From contig OY282369.1 in NCBI GenBank assembly GCA_958295735.1, forward strand, positions 1,038,161 through 1,102,160: a DNA stretch of 64,000 bases. Reading direction: 5' to 3'. The notes below the pieces were generated by a model, which saw only the letters and a program-made list of their open reading frames with translations, was not told where the DNA came from and ran no database searches. Positions within the stretch are counted from its first letter, which is position 1. Each line of letters begins with the position of its first letter. This document shows positions 50,848-58,200 of this stretch, piece after piece. A program made the translations under genes and the position numbers. This DNA comes from an uncultured Candidatus Cenarchaeum sp. (GTDB taxonomy: Archaea; Thermoproteota; Nitrososphaeria; Nitrososphaerales; Nitrosopumilaceae).

Positions 50848-51906
50848 ATGCCGGGCCCCGCACGGCGCGATCCCGCGCCGGCCCACACCATGGAGCTCCC
50901 CCGCCTCATAACGGTGGGCGAGGGCAACATCGGGGGGCTGGGGGGGTTCCTCGCGTCCCTCGGCCCCGGCGGGACGGCCTCCCTCGTGGCGGGGCCGGCG
51001 GTGAGGGCGGCCGTGGGCGGGCGCGTGGAGGGCTCGCTGCGCGGCGCGGGCATGGGGTGGGCGTGGCACCGGACGGCGCGGCGCAACGATGCCGCGTCCA
51101 TAGCCGCCGTCCAGGAGGGCGTGGCGGCCGACGGCAGCTCGATAATAGTGGGGATAGGCGGCGGGCGCGCCGTGGACGCGGCCAAGATGGCGGCGTTCAA
51201 CCTGGGCGTGCCGTTCGCCAGCGTGCCCACCGCCGCCTCCCACGACGGCATAGCCAGCCCCTTCGTGTCCGTGCGGGGCAGCAGGCCGCACTCCGTGACG
51301 GCCAGGGCGCCGCTCGGGGTCTTCGTCGACATCGGGATAATACGCGGCGCCCCGCGCAGGCTGCTGGCCAGCGGGTGCGGCGACCTCGTAGCCAACATCA
51401 TAGCCGTGCGGGACTGGGAGCTGGGCCGCGACCGCGCCGGGGAGTACTACGGGCGCTACGCGGCGAGCCTGGCGCTCATGAGCGCCGGCATAATAATGGA
51501 GGGCGGCGGGGCGCCGGACGAGAGGGCCGTAGTCGAGGCGCTGATAAGCGCCGGCGTGGCCTCGTGCATTGCCGGCAGCAGCAGGCCCTGCTCGGGCGCC
51601 GAGCACCTCTTCTCCCACGCGCTGGACAGGATCGCGCCGGATGCCGGCCTGCACGGCGAAAAGTGCGGCATAGGGGCCATAATGATGGCAAAGTTGCAGG
51701 GGCAGGACTGGAGGGGCATATCAGGGGCGCTCCGGAGGGCGGGGGCGCCCACGACGGCGGCGGAGATAGGGCTGGGGGGCGCCGAGGTGGCCGAGGCGCT
51801 GGCCATGGCGCAGGGGCTGCGCCCCGAAAGGTACACCATACTCAGGGAGGCGGACACGACGCGGGAGGCCGCGCTCGCCCTGGCCAAGGCGACCGGCGTG
51901 CTGTAG
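50848..51906 (+). CDS. egsA: sn-Glycerol-1-phosphate dehydrogenase
   Basis: A 352-residue product of the G1P dehydrogenase family, which reduces dihydroxyacetone phosphate to sn-glycerol 1-phosphate, the backbone of archaeal ether lipids. Marks: LPRLITVGEGNIGGLGGFLA, SSIIVGIGGGRAVDAAKMAA (nucleotide binding), SVPTAASHDGIASPFVSVRG, GCGDLVANIIAVRDWELG and the zinc ligands in GSSRPCSGAEHLFSHALDRI and GLHGEKCGIGAIMM. ATG 50848 is set by the TATA spacing; ATG 50890 is an alternative. Strong evidence that the genome is archaeal. Confidence 0.95.
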   Translation: MPGPARRDPAPAHTMELPRLITVGEGNIGGLGGFLASLGPGGTASLVAGPAVRAAVGGRVEGSLRGAGMGWAWHRTARRNDAASIAAVQEGVAADGSSIIVGIGGGRAVDAAKMAAFNLGVPFASVPTAASHDGIASPFVSVRGSRPHSVTARAPLGVFVDIGIIRGAPRRLLASGCGDLVANIIAVRDWELGRDRAGEYYGRYAASLALMSAGIIMEGGGAPDERAVVEALISAGVASCIAGSSRPCSGAEHLFSHALDRIAPDAGLHGEKCGIGAIMMAKLQGQDWRGISGALRRAGAPTTAAEIGLGGAEVAEALAMAQGLRPERYTILREADTTREAALALAKATGVL

Positions 51907-51944
51907 CGGGGAGGCGGGGGCCGGCCCGCCGCGGATGCGGGCCC

Positions 51945-53150
51945 CTACTTGCCCGGGGCCCGGGGCAGCGAGAACCGCTTGCCGCCGTCATCGTCATCGT
52001 CATCGTCATCGTCGCCGTCATCGTCATCGTCATCGCCGTCAAAGTCGTCCTCGTCGTCCTCCTCGTCGTCGTAGTCTTCGTCGTCGTCGTCATCGTCATC
52101 CTCCTCGTCGTCATCCTCGTCATCCTCGTCATCCTCGTCATCTTCGTCATCTTCGTCCTCGTCATCTTCGTCCTCGTCATCTTCGTCCTCGTCATCTTCG
52201 TCCTCGTCATCTTCGTCCTCGTCCTCGTAGTCGTCGTCATCCTCCTCGTCGTCGTCATCCTCCTCGTCGTCGTCATCCTCCTCGTCGTCGTCATCCTCCT
52301 CGTCGTCGTCCTCGTAGTCCTCGTCGTCGTCCTCGTAGTCCTCGTCGTCGTCGTCCACCACGCCGAAGCCGCCCCCTTCGCGCTCGACGGGGCCGGTCAG
52401 CTCGTAGTCCTCCTCGGCGCGGGGCTCGCCGGGATTGAAGAACGAGTCGATGAAGACCACCACCCGCGCGCTCGGCACGTACTTGAAAACGTCCGCCTGG
52501 ATCAGCTGCTTGTTCCTGCCCAAGTCGACCGACCGGACGAGGGCCTCCGGCACGTGCACGGCCACGGTGTTGTCCTGCCTGGAAAACTTGACCTTGTCCA
52601 CGCCGAACCGCTGCCGCAGGATCGCCCCCGTCTTGTCCTCGTCGGACTCCAGATGCTTGGTGACCCTCGCGCTGTACAGTATGGTCTGGCCCGCGTACTT
52701 GTGGTTGAAGTCGACGGTCACCCTCCCGGAGCTCACGAAGCGCACCACCCCCGCCCGGTCGTCCACATTCACCCGGTAGCCGGGCTCCGCCCTGTCTGCG
52801 TCGTCGCCGAGCTTCCTCAGCGGCAGGGTCTTCACCTTGGAGCGCTCCACCTCGCCGAACCCCTTGGCGGGGGGGACCTCCACCTCCAGCTCCGCCCCCA
52901 CCTCCGCGCCCGCGAGGATCTCGTCGAGCGCCTTGGGCACGGAAAAGTTCGGCTGGCCGATCGACACCAGCTGCGGGCGGAACTTCGCGGGCGAAGCGCC
53001 CAGGTTCGCCTTCTTGGCCTCCGCCGCGTCCGTCGTGAGGAAGACCTCGCCGGACTCTTTTATCCTGGCGGTGTATTCCGCTACGATAAGTTCGCCTTTG
53101 TCGAAGGGCACGCGGGCCGGGCGCGCCCGGTCATATTTTAAGTTAGACAT
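51945..53150 (-). CDS. FKBP-type peptidyl-prolyl isomerase with a long acidic Asp/Glu tail
   Basis: A 401-residue protein. Residues 1-160 match archaeal FKBP with an inserted IF domain: GELIVAEYTARIKESGEVFL, EILAGAEVGAELEVEVPPAK-type sequence, FGEVERSKVKTLPLRKL and RVTVDFNHKYAGQTILYSAR. Residues 160-265 form the extra domain of the archaeal long form. From about residue 270 to 390 the protein is almost only Asp and Glu with a few Tyr, encoded by GAC/GAG triplet repeats, then a basic end GGKRFSLPRAPGK. FKBPs help folding; acidic tails of this kind are known from nuclear and ribosome-associated chaperones but this length is extreme. ATG 53150 (MSNLKYDRARP) is clear. Confidence 0.88.
   Translation of the reverse strand: MSNLKYDRARPARVPFDKGELIVAEYTARIKESGEVFLTTDAAEAKKANLGASPAKFRPQLVSIGQPNFSVPKALDEILAGAEVGAELEVEVPPAKGFGEVERSKVKTLPLRKLGDDADRAEPGYRVNVDDRAGVVRFVSSGRVTVDFNHKYAGQTILYSARVTKHLESDEDKTGAILRQRFGVDKVKFSRQDNTVAVHVPEALVRSVDLGRNKQLIQADVFKYVPSARVVVFIDSFFNPGEPRAEEDYELTGPVEREGGGFGVVDDDDEDYEDDDEDYEDDDEEDDDDEEDDDDEEDDDDEEDDDDYEDEDEDDEDEDDEDEDDEDEDDEDEDDEDDEDDEDDEDDDEEDDDDDDDEDYDDEEDDEDDFDGDDDDDDGDDDDDDDDDGGKRFSLPRAPGK
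51985..52365 (-). repeat. Asp/Glu triplet-repeat tract in the FKBP gene
   Basis: GTC/CTC/TTC/ATC triplets on the plus strand (GAC, GAG, GAA, GAT on the coding strand) in short nested repeats such as TCGTCATCTTCGTCC encode about 120 acidic residues. Confidence 0.95.
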
Positions 53151-53441
53151 GGAGAAACGGCGCGGCCGGGCAGCCGCGGGGGCGATGCCCCGCCCGAAAG
53201 CCCGCCCGGGCGCCGCGCGGGATCCCGCATCGCGCGGGCGCCGGCATCGCGGATCCGGGGCGCCGCCCGCCGGCGCCCGCGGGGCGCCGGACCCCCTTCC
53301 GGCCGCGAGCGGCCGGGGCTTGCCCGCCGCTGCCGAGGCGCGCGGCGGATCCGGGGCGCCGCCCGCCGGGCGCCGGCGCCGGGAGGGCCGATCCGCGCGC
53401 CCCGCGGATTCCGGCCGCCCCCGCCGCCGCCGATCCCAATC

Positions 53442-53450
53442 CATATTATC
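53442..53450 (+). promoter_or_regulatory. TATA box for the CopD-like gene
   Basis: CATATTATC about 26 bases before ATG 53471. Confidence 0.5.
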
Positions 53451-53470
53451 AGCGCGGCCCGGCCCGCCGC

Positions 53471-53965
53471 ATGGCCGTCGAGCACGCCCTGCTCACGTGG
53501 GCGCACCTCGTGGCCGCCTCCGTGTGGGTGGGCGGGGGGCTGTTCCTGGGAATGGTCATGGCCCCCGTGCTGAAGCGGACGTCGATGACGCCGGCCGAGC
53601 GGCTGGGCCTGATGGTGGCGGTGGGCCGGCGGTTCAACCTCGCGGCCGTCCCCGCGCTGGCCGTGCTGGTCGGCACGGGCCTGTACGTCTCGCACCCCCT
53701 CCTGGCGCGGCCCGGCCTGCTGCTGGAGAGCAGCTACGGGACGTTCTTGGCGATCAAGATCGTCCTGGTGGCGGCCGTCATAGTGGCGTTCGCGGCGCAC
53801 GTCAGGCTGATCCGCGGCAGCGTGGAGGAGGACGTGGCGTCGGGGCGCGTGCCGGAGGAGGGCCTGCGGCGGCTGAGGCGGCGCGTCATAATACTGGGCG
53901 AGCTGACCATGGCCCTCTCCGTGGCGATCCTGCTCATGGCGGCCCTGATGGACGCCGGGGTGTGA
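53471..53965 (+). CDS. CopD-like four-helix membrane protein
   Basis: A 164-residue membrane protein with four hydrophobic helices (about residues 7-30, 52-72, 88-110, 138-160). WAHLVAASVWVGGGLFLGMV in the first helix has the conserved His and W-x-G pattern of the CopD/DUF2269-type family, whose members are linked to copper uptake or haem-binding membrane domains. Ammonia oxidisers need much copper, so a copper role is attractive but unproven. Leaderless start at ATG 53471 after a TATA box. Confidence 0.7.
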   Translation: MAVEHALLTWAHLVAASVWVGGGLFLGMVMAPVLKRTSMTPAERLGLMVAVGRRFNLAAVPALAVLVGTGLYVSHPLLARPGLLLESSYGTFLAIKIVLVAAVIVAFAAHVRLIRGSVEEDVASGRVPEEGLRRLRRRVIILGELTMALSVAILLMAALMDAGV

Positions 53966-54073
53966 GCCCGGCGGGCGGGGGCGGCGCGCCGCCGCCTGGC
54001 GCGGCATCGGATTGCCCGCCCATACGCGGCGCCCCCCGCCACGGTTTTTTTAGCCCCCTCCCCTCCTCCATAC

Positions 54074-54580
54074 ATGGACGGCCTCCTGGTCGGCCGGTTC
54101 CAGCCATTCCACCTGGGGCACGCGGCCGCCGTGCGCTTCGCGCTTGGCGCGGCAAGCAGGCTGTGGGTAGGCATAGGCAGTTCCAACAGGCCCCCCTCCC
54201 CGGACAACCCGTTCAGCGCCGCGGAGAGGGAGGAGATGATCCGCTCCTCGCTGGGCGGCCCGGAGCTGGCCCGCGTGCGCGCGTACCGCGTGCCGGACTT
54301 TGGCGACCACTCCGCGTGGCTGGAGTGCCTGCGCCGGACCGTCCCCCCGCACGGCGCCGTGTTCTCGAACGACCCCGACACGGCGCGCCTCTGCGGCGCG
54401 GGCGGCGCGGTCCGCGCCGTGCGGATCCCCCTTGTGCGCCGCTCCGAGCTGTCCGGGACGGCGATACGGGGCATGATCCTGCGTGGCGATCCCGGCTGGG
54501 AGCGCCTGGTGCCCGGCGGCACGAGGCGGGTGCTCCTGTCCCTGGGCGCGGCGGCCAGGCTGCGCGGCGTGCAATTATAA
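54074..54580 (+). CDS. nadM: Nicotinamide-nucleotide adenylyltransferase
   Basis: A 168-residue archaeal NMNAT: GLLVGRFQPFHLGHAAAV at the start (GRFQPxHxGH nucleotide-binding motif), GIGSSNRPPSPDNPFSAAER and the closing RRSELSGTAIRGMILRGDPG (SGTxIR). It makes NAD from NMN and ATP. The length is normal. A T-rich TATA-like element (GTTTTTTTAG) lies about 27 bases upstream. The NAD synthetase gene at the right window edge is another part of the same pathway. Confidence 0.93.
   Translation: MDGLLVGRFQPFHLGHAAAVRFALGAASRLWVGIGSSNRPPSPDNPFSAAEREEMIRSSLGGPELARVRAYRVPDFGDHSAWLECLRRTVPPHGAVFSNDPDTARLCGAGGAVRAVRIPLVRRSELSGTAIRGMILRGDPGWERLVPGGTRRVLLSLGAAARLRGVQL
54573..54580 (+). promoter_or_regulatory. 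TATA box for the class V aminotransferase
   Basis: AATTATAA overlaps the nadM stop codon and lies about 29 bases before ATG 54606. Confidence 0.55.
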
Positions 54581-54605
54581 GTGCGGGCCGGGGCGGCCGG
54601 CCGTA

Positions 54606-55751
54606 ATGGAGTACCTCTCCATGCTGCCGGGCCCGACCAACGTGCCCGACAGGGTGATGCGCGCGATGCTGGCCCCGATAATAAACCACCGCAGCGACGA
54701 TTTCGTGCGGCTGTACCGGGACGTGGTGGAAAAGACGCGGCGCGTCTTCCGGACCGAAGGCGACGTGGTGGCCCTCTCGGCCTCGGGGACCGGCGCCGTC
54801 GAGGCAGGGGTCGTGAACATAGTGAGGAAGGGCGACAAGGTGATAGTCCCGGTCAACGGCGAGTTCAGCGGGAGGCTGGCGCAGATGATAGAGTGGCAGG
54901 GCGCCGAGACGGTGCGGCTCGAGACCCCGCCCGGCGCCAACGCCACCTTCGGGCAGGTCAGGGAGGCCTTCGATAACAACCCCGACGCCAAGGCCTTCTA
55001 CGTGGTGCACAACGAGACCTCCACCGGTACGATGGTGAACTACCTGGACCGCGTGAAGGACCTCGCGTCGCGCACGGGGGCCCTGTACGTCGTCGACTCG
55101 GTCTCGCTGCTCGGCGGCGCCCCCCTCCCCGTGGACGAGTGGGGCATAGACGTCTGCATGACCGGGGCCCAAAAGGCGATAGCGGCCCCCCCGGGCATAT
55201 CGCCCATATCGGTGGGCCCGCGGGCCAAAAAAATGATGCTGGCCGACCCGCCCAAGACCATGTACTTCAACCTCCCGCGCTACTTCAAGTACTACGAAGA
55301 GTCGTCGCACACGCCGTTCACGCCCGCCCTGCCCCTCATGTACGCCTTCCGGGAAGCGCTATCCATGATGCTCGAGGAGGGCCTCGACGACATATACGCG
55401 CGCCACAGGGCGTGCTCGGAGGCCCTGTACGCGGGCCTCGGGGCCGTCGGGCTCTCGCCGTTCGCGAGGGAGGAGGACCGCTCCGTGTCGATAGTGGCCC
55501 TGAACTACCCGGAGGGGCTGGAGGACGGCCCGTTCCGCCGCACGCTGGCCGAGCGGTTCAGGGTGCTGGTGGCCGGCGGGTTCGGCGACCTGAAGGGGAA
55601 GGTCTTCCGCGTCGGCTGCATGGGGGAGGTGAGCGCCTACCACGTGATGAGGACCATATCCGCCGTGTCGTCGACGCTGGCCATGATGGGGTTCGAGGCG
55701 GACGCCGGGGCGGGGCTGGCCGCGGCGCAGGAAAAGCTGGGATCCCTGTAG
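54606..55751 (+). CDS. Class V aminotransferase (serine/alanine-glyoxylate type)
   Basis: A 381-residue PLP enzyme: LPGPTNVPDRVMRAMLAPII at the start, SASGTGAVEAGVVNIVRKGD, VVHNETSTGTMVNYL, YVVDSVSLLGGAPLPVDEWG (PLP-binding Asp), CMTGAQKAIAAPPGISPISV (Schiff-base Lys). This matches the serine--pyruvate/alanine--glyoxylate aminotransferase group; an aspartate aminotransferase-like role is also possible. It transfers amino groups between small amino acids and keto acids in the cytoplasm. ATG 54606 follows a TATA box by 29 bases. Confidence 0.9.
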   Translation: MEYLSMLPGPTNVPDRVMRAMLAPIINHRSDDFVRLYRDVVEKTRRVFRTEGDVVALSASGTGAVEAGVVNIVRKGDKVIVPVNGEFSGRLAQMIEWQGAETVRLETPPGANATFGQVREAFDNNPDAKAFYVVHNETSTGTMVNYLDRVKDLASRTGALYVVDSVSLLGGAPLPVDEWGIDVCMTGAQKAIAAPPGISPISVGPRAKKMMLADPPKTMYFNLPRYFKYYEESSHTPFTPALPLMYAFREALSMMLEEGLDDIYARHRACSEALYAGLGAVGLSPFAREEDRSVSIVALNYPEGLEDGPFRRTLAERFRVLVAGGFGDLKGKVFRVGCMGEVSAYHVMRTISAVSSTLAMMGFEADAGAGLAAAQEKLGSL

Positions 55752-56016
55752 GGGGTCGGCGCGGCGGGCAGGCGCCCCGCGGGCCGGCGCCGGCAGGGTC
55801 CCGCTCCCGGCCGCAGCGCGCGTAGATGGCGATCCCGGCGCGGCATGTTCCGAATCTCCAAGGACTGCGGGCTTTGGCCCGGCGCGGCGCGAAGCGCGGG
55901 CGCGATCGGGCCGCGCGCGGCCCGCCCCCTGGCCGGCAACCCGAGGGCGGCGGCCTTTCCGGCCCCGCCCCCGATTCCCGGCCTTCCCCCGCCCGCGCAT
56001 GCCGCGGGAGGCCGGC

Positions 56017-56232
56017 TACCGGCTTCGCATCCAGCCGGTTATCCTTATCGCGTTTTCTTCCTGGTTGTGCAGGACGAGTTTGGATCCGGGTTCAATGTAG
56101 CACGTGTTCGGCTTGCTGTGCCACGTCTTGCCGTACTCTTCGCACGGATAGTATTTTCCCTCGGCGCGGTTCACAAAATCGCTGACCACCGTGTCGGGGG
56201 GAAGCAGGTATATCGTAAAACCGACGTATTCG
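56017..56232 (-). pseudogene. C-terminal part of the matrixin-like gene, cut off by IS66
   Basis: Read on the minus strand from the target duplication, the frame of the metalloprotease gene continues as EYVGFTIYLLPPDTVVSDFV, then KYYPCEEYGKTWHSKPNTCY and HNQEENAIRITGWMRSR with stop at 56017-56019. About 70 residues. It joins perfectly to the 58201-60838 part when the IS66 element and one 8-bp repeat are removed, completing a small beta domain. Confidence 0.88.
56225..56232. repeat. 8-bp target duplication of IS66 element 1 (left)
   Basis: CGTATTCG at 56225-56232 and again at 58201-58208, directly outside the inverted repeats; eight bases is the length IS66 elements generate. Confidence 0.92.
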
Positions 56233-56240
56233 GTAATAGC

Positions 56241-57977
56241 TCACGATTTTGAGGCAGTTTTGCCCGCATCCGCGTCCGCGTCCGCGGGCTCGGGGAACGG
56301 CCACGCCTCCCCGCCGGGCGCCGGCCCGGCCGCCGCGCGGCGGGACGCCTCCGGGGACCCCCTGTCCAGGTACTTGACGCAGAACTCGTAGAAGTTCAGG
56401 CCGTTCATCCTGCACGTCTCCTTCACGCTCATCAGCACCGCGTGGCCGCGCGCTCCCTTCCGCGAGCGGCTCCCGCCGGTGATGTTCCGTATGATCACGC
56501 TGAGCCGCAAGGCCCGCTCCGCCCTGTTGTTGTCGCTCGGGATGCCGGCCATTATGAACGTGAACGCGTGGTCCCTCTCGCGCTTCAGCCTCTTGACGAA
56601 CCGCTTGCAGTTGGGCTCGTCGTAATCCTTGGAGATCAGCCTGTCCAGCCGGGCCAGGAGCCTGGCCACCCCGCGCTTCCGCTCCTCCGGGTCCGCGCAC
56701 GCGGCCACCTCGTGGGAATCGTGCAGCATCTTCTTGAACGTGCGCGCGAAGCGCCGGAACTGGGGCCCGGGATCCTTTAACTCGAGGGTCTCTTTTACCT
56801 CGCGCAGGTAGTGCACGTGGCACTTTTGGTGCGAGTCCCCCACGTGGTTGTACGGGGGATGCGAGTCGCTGGTCATGGTGCCCTTGAATCCATCCAGCAG
56901 GGACAGCAGGACGGACGCGCCGCGCGAGTATTCGACCTTGAACACGGCGAACCGCTCGGCGACGAGCACCCACAGCCACGCGTTCGCGCCGTTGATCCGC
57001 CACGAGGTCTCGTCGCCGTTTATCGCTTTGGCCTTGCGCAGCATTCCCGCCATCGCCGCGTGCAGCGGCTCGAGCGCCCTGGCCGCCCTGCCCACCATCT
57101 TCACGATCGTCCCCGCCGCGACGTCGATGCCCAGCACCGTCCGGAATATGTCCGCTATGTTGCGGTATGACATGCCGCACATCTTGAGGCTGACCGCCGC
57201 CATCTGCGTGTTCAGGTCGTGCCTGCAGCCGGGCATGGCCCCGGGGGTGTGCGGCGTGTGCACCTTGTTGCACCGGGGGCAGCGCCTCTTGACCTTGTCG
57301 TACCTCACGTTCTCCGTCTCGATCTTCAGCCTTTTCACAGTGCGCGAGCACCTGCCTTCGATCCCCGCCAGCTCGCAGCCGCAGTCCTGGCACGCGCGCG
57401 GGTCGACCTCGACGATCCTGTCGGGCTCCTCGCAGATCTTCCAGGCGCCCCCCCTCTTCTTGGCCTCGCCCTTCTTGGCCTCGCCCTTCTTGGCCTCGCC
57501 CTTCTTGGCCTCGCCCTTCTTGGCCTCGCCCTTCTTGGCCTCGCCCTTCTTGGCCTCGCCCTTCTTGGCCTCGCCCTTCTTGGCCCGCACGTTGGGCTTT
57601 GCCCTGATGAGCTTGGCCGAGACGGCGGAATTGATCTTCCTGGCCTGCACGAGATCCTCCTTCAGCCGCTTGTTTTCTTCCCCGTACGGGCACGGGCCGC
57701 CGCCGTGCGCTTTCTCGCACGCCTGCTCCTTCAGTTTTTTGTTCTCCTCCTTCAGCTCGCCGTTCTCCTTGCCGAGCTTCGCGACCTCCGCGTCCCGCGC
57801 CGAGAGGGCCCTGCCGAGCTTCGCGACCTCCGCGTCCCGCGCCGAGAGGGCCCTGCCGAGCTTCGCGACCTCCGCGTCCCGCGCCGAGAGGGCCCTGCCG
57901 AGCTTCGCGACCTCCGCGTCCCGTGCCGAGAGGGCCTTCCTGCCGGCCCTCCTGCGGGAGCGCTTGGACTTCGTCAT
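56241..57977 (-). CDS. IS66-family transposase (element 1)
   Basis: A transposase of about 578 residues. An N-terminal coiled coil of four 14-residue copies ([14 protein letters not shown]) is followed by an eight-copy AKKGE repeat, a zinc-finger-like region ([12 protein letters not shown] ... [14 protein letters not shown]) and the DDE core: [34 protein letters not shown] and [20 protein letters not shown], then the IS66 C-terminal domain. ATG 57977 ([12 protein letters not shown]) is preferred to the slightly longer frame. The repeats are in frame and differ from those of element 2. Confidence 0.92.
   Translation of the reverse strand: MTKSKRSRRRAGRKALSARDAEVAKLGRALSARDAEVAKLGRALSARDAEVAKLGRALSARDAEVAKLGKENGELKEENKKLKEQACEKAHGGGPCPYGEENKRLKEDLVQARKINSAVSAKLIRAKPNVRAKKGEAKKGEAKKGEAKKGEAKKGEAKKGEAKKGEAKKGEAKKRGGAWKICEEPDRIVEVDPRACQDCGCELAGIEGRCSRTVKRLKIETENVRYDKVKRRCPRCNKVHTPHTPGAMPGCRHDLNTQMAAVSLKMCGMSYRNIADIFRTVLGIDVAAGTIVKMVGRAARALEPLHAAMAGMLRKAKAINGDETSWRINGANAWLWVLVAERFAVFKVEYSRGASVLLSLLDGFKGTMTSDSHPPYNHVGDSHQKCHVHYLREVKETLELKDPGPQFRRFARTFKKMLHDSHEVAACADPEERKRGVARLLARLDRLISKDYDEPNCKRFVKRLKRERDHAFTFIMAGIPSDNNRAERALRLSVIIRNITGGSRSRKGARGHAVLMSVKETCRMNGLNFYEFCVKYLDRGSPEASRRAAAGPAPGGEAWPFPEPADADADAGKTASKS
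57468..57950 (-). repeat. Two coding minisatellites in IS66 transposase 1
   Basis: TTGGCCTCGCCCTTC (15 bases, plus strand) is repeated about eight times from 57468 to 57590, and a 42-base unit containing GAGCTTCGCGACCTCCGCG is repeated four times from about 57775 to 57945. Confidence 0.93.
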
Positions 57978-58200
57978 CTGCGTGGGGGTAAATATACGCA
58001 GCAATAAACTTACCCATTCGAGCCGTTCCGGGACGGCCAGGAAAGCCCGCTCCGGCCGAACGCCGTCGCGCAGCGCGGGATTTCGCGGGCGTGCCCGGAA
58101 TGCTTGCCGATCTGCTTCAAAAGCGCGGGATTTTGCGGCCCTGCTTGGATCTCAAAGCCGCGGTTGCGAGGCAAATCGCCTCAAAATCGTGAGCTATTAC

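Larger units (their letters stand above)
56233..58200 (-). mobile_element. IS66-family element 1 (1968 bp), complete
   Basis: Inverted ends begin GTAATAGCTCACGATTTTGA at both sides and are flanked by the 8-bp duplication CGTATTCG. It carries a single transposase and lacks the TnpA/TnpB accessory genes of classical IS66, as in the ISBst12-like subgroup. It interrupts a metalloprotease gene. Perfect ends and duplication imply a recent insertion. Confidence 0.93.
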
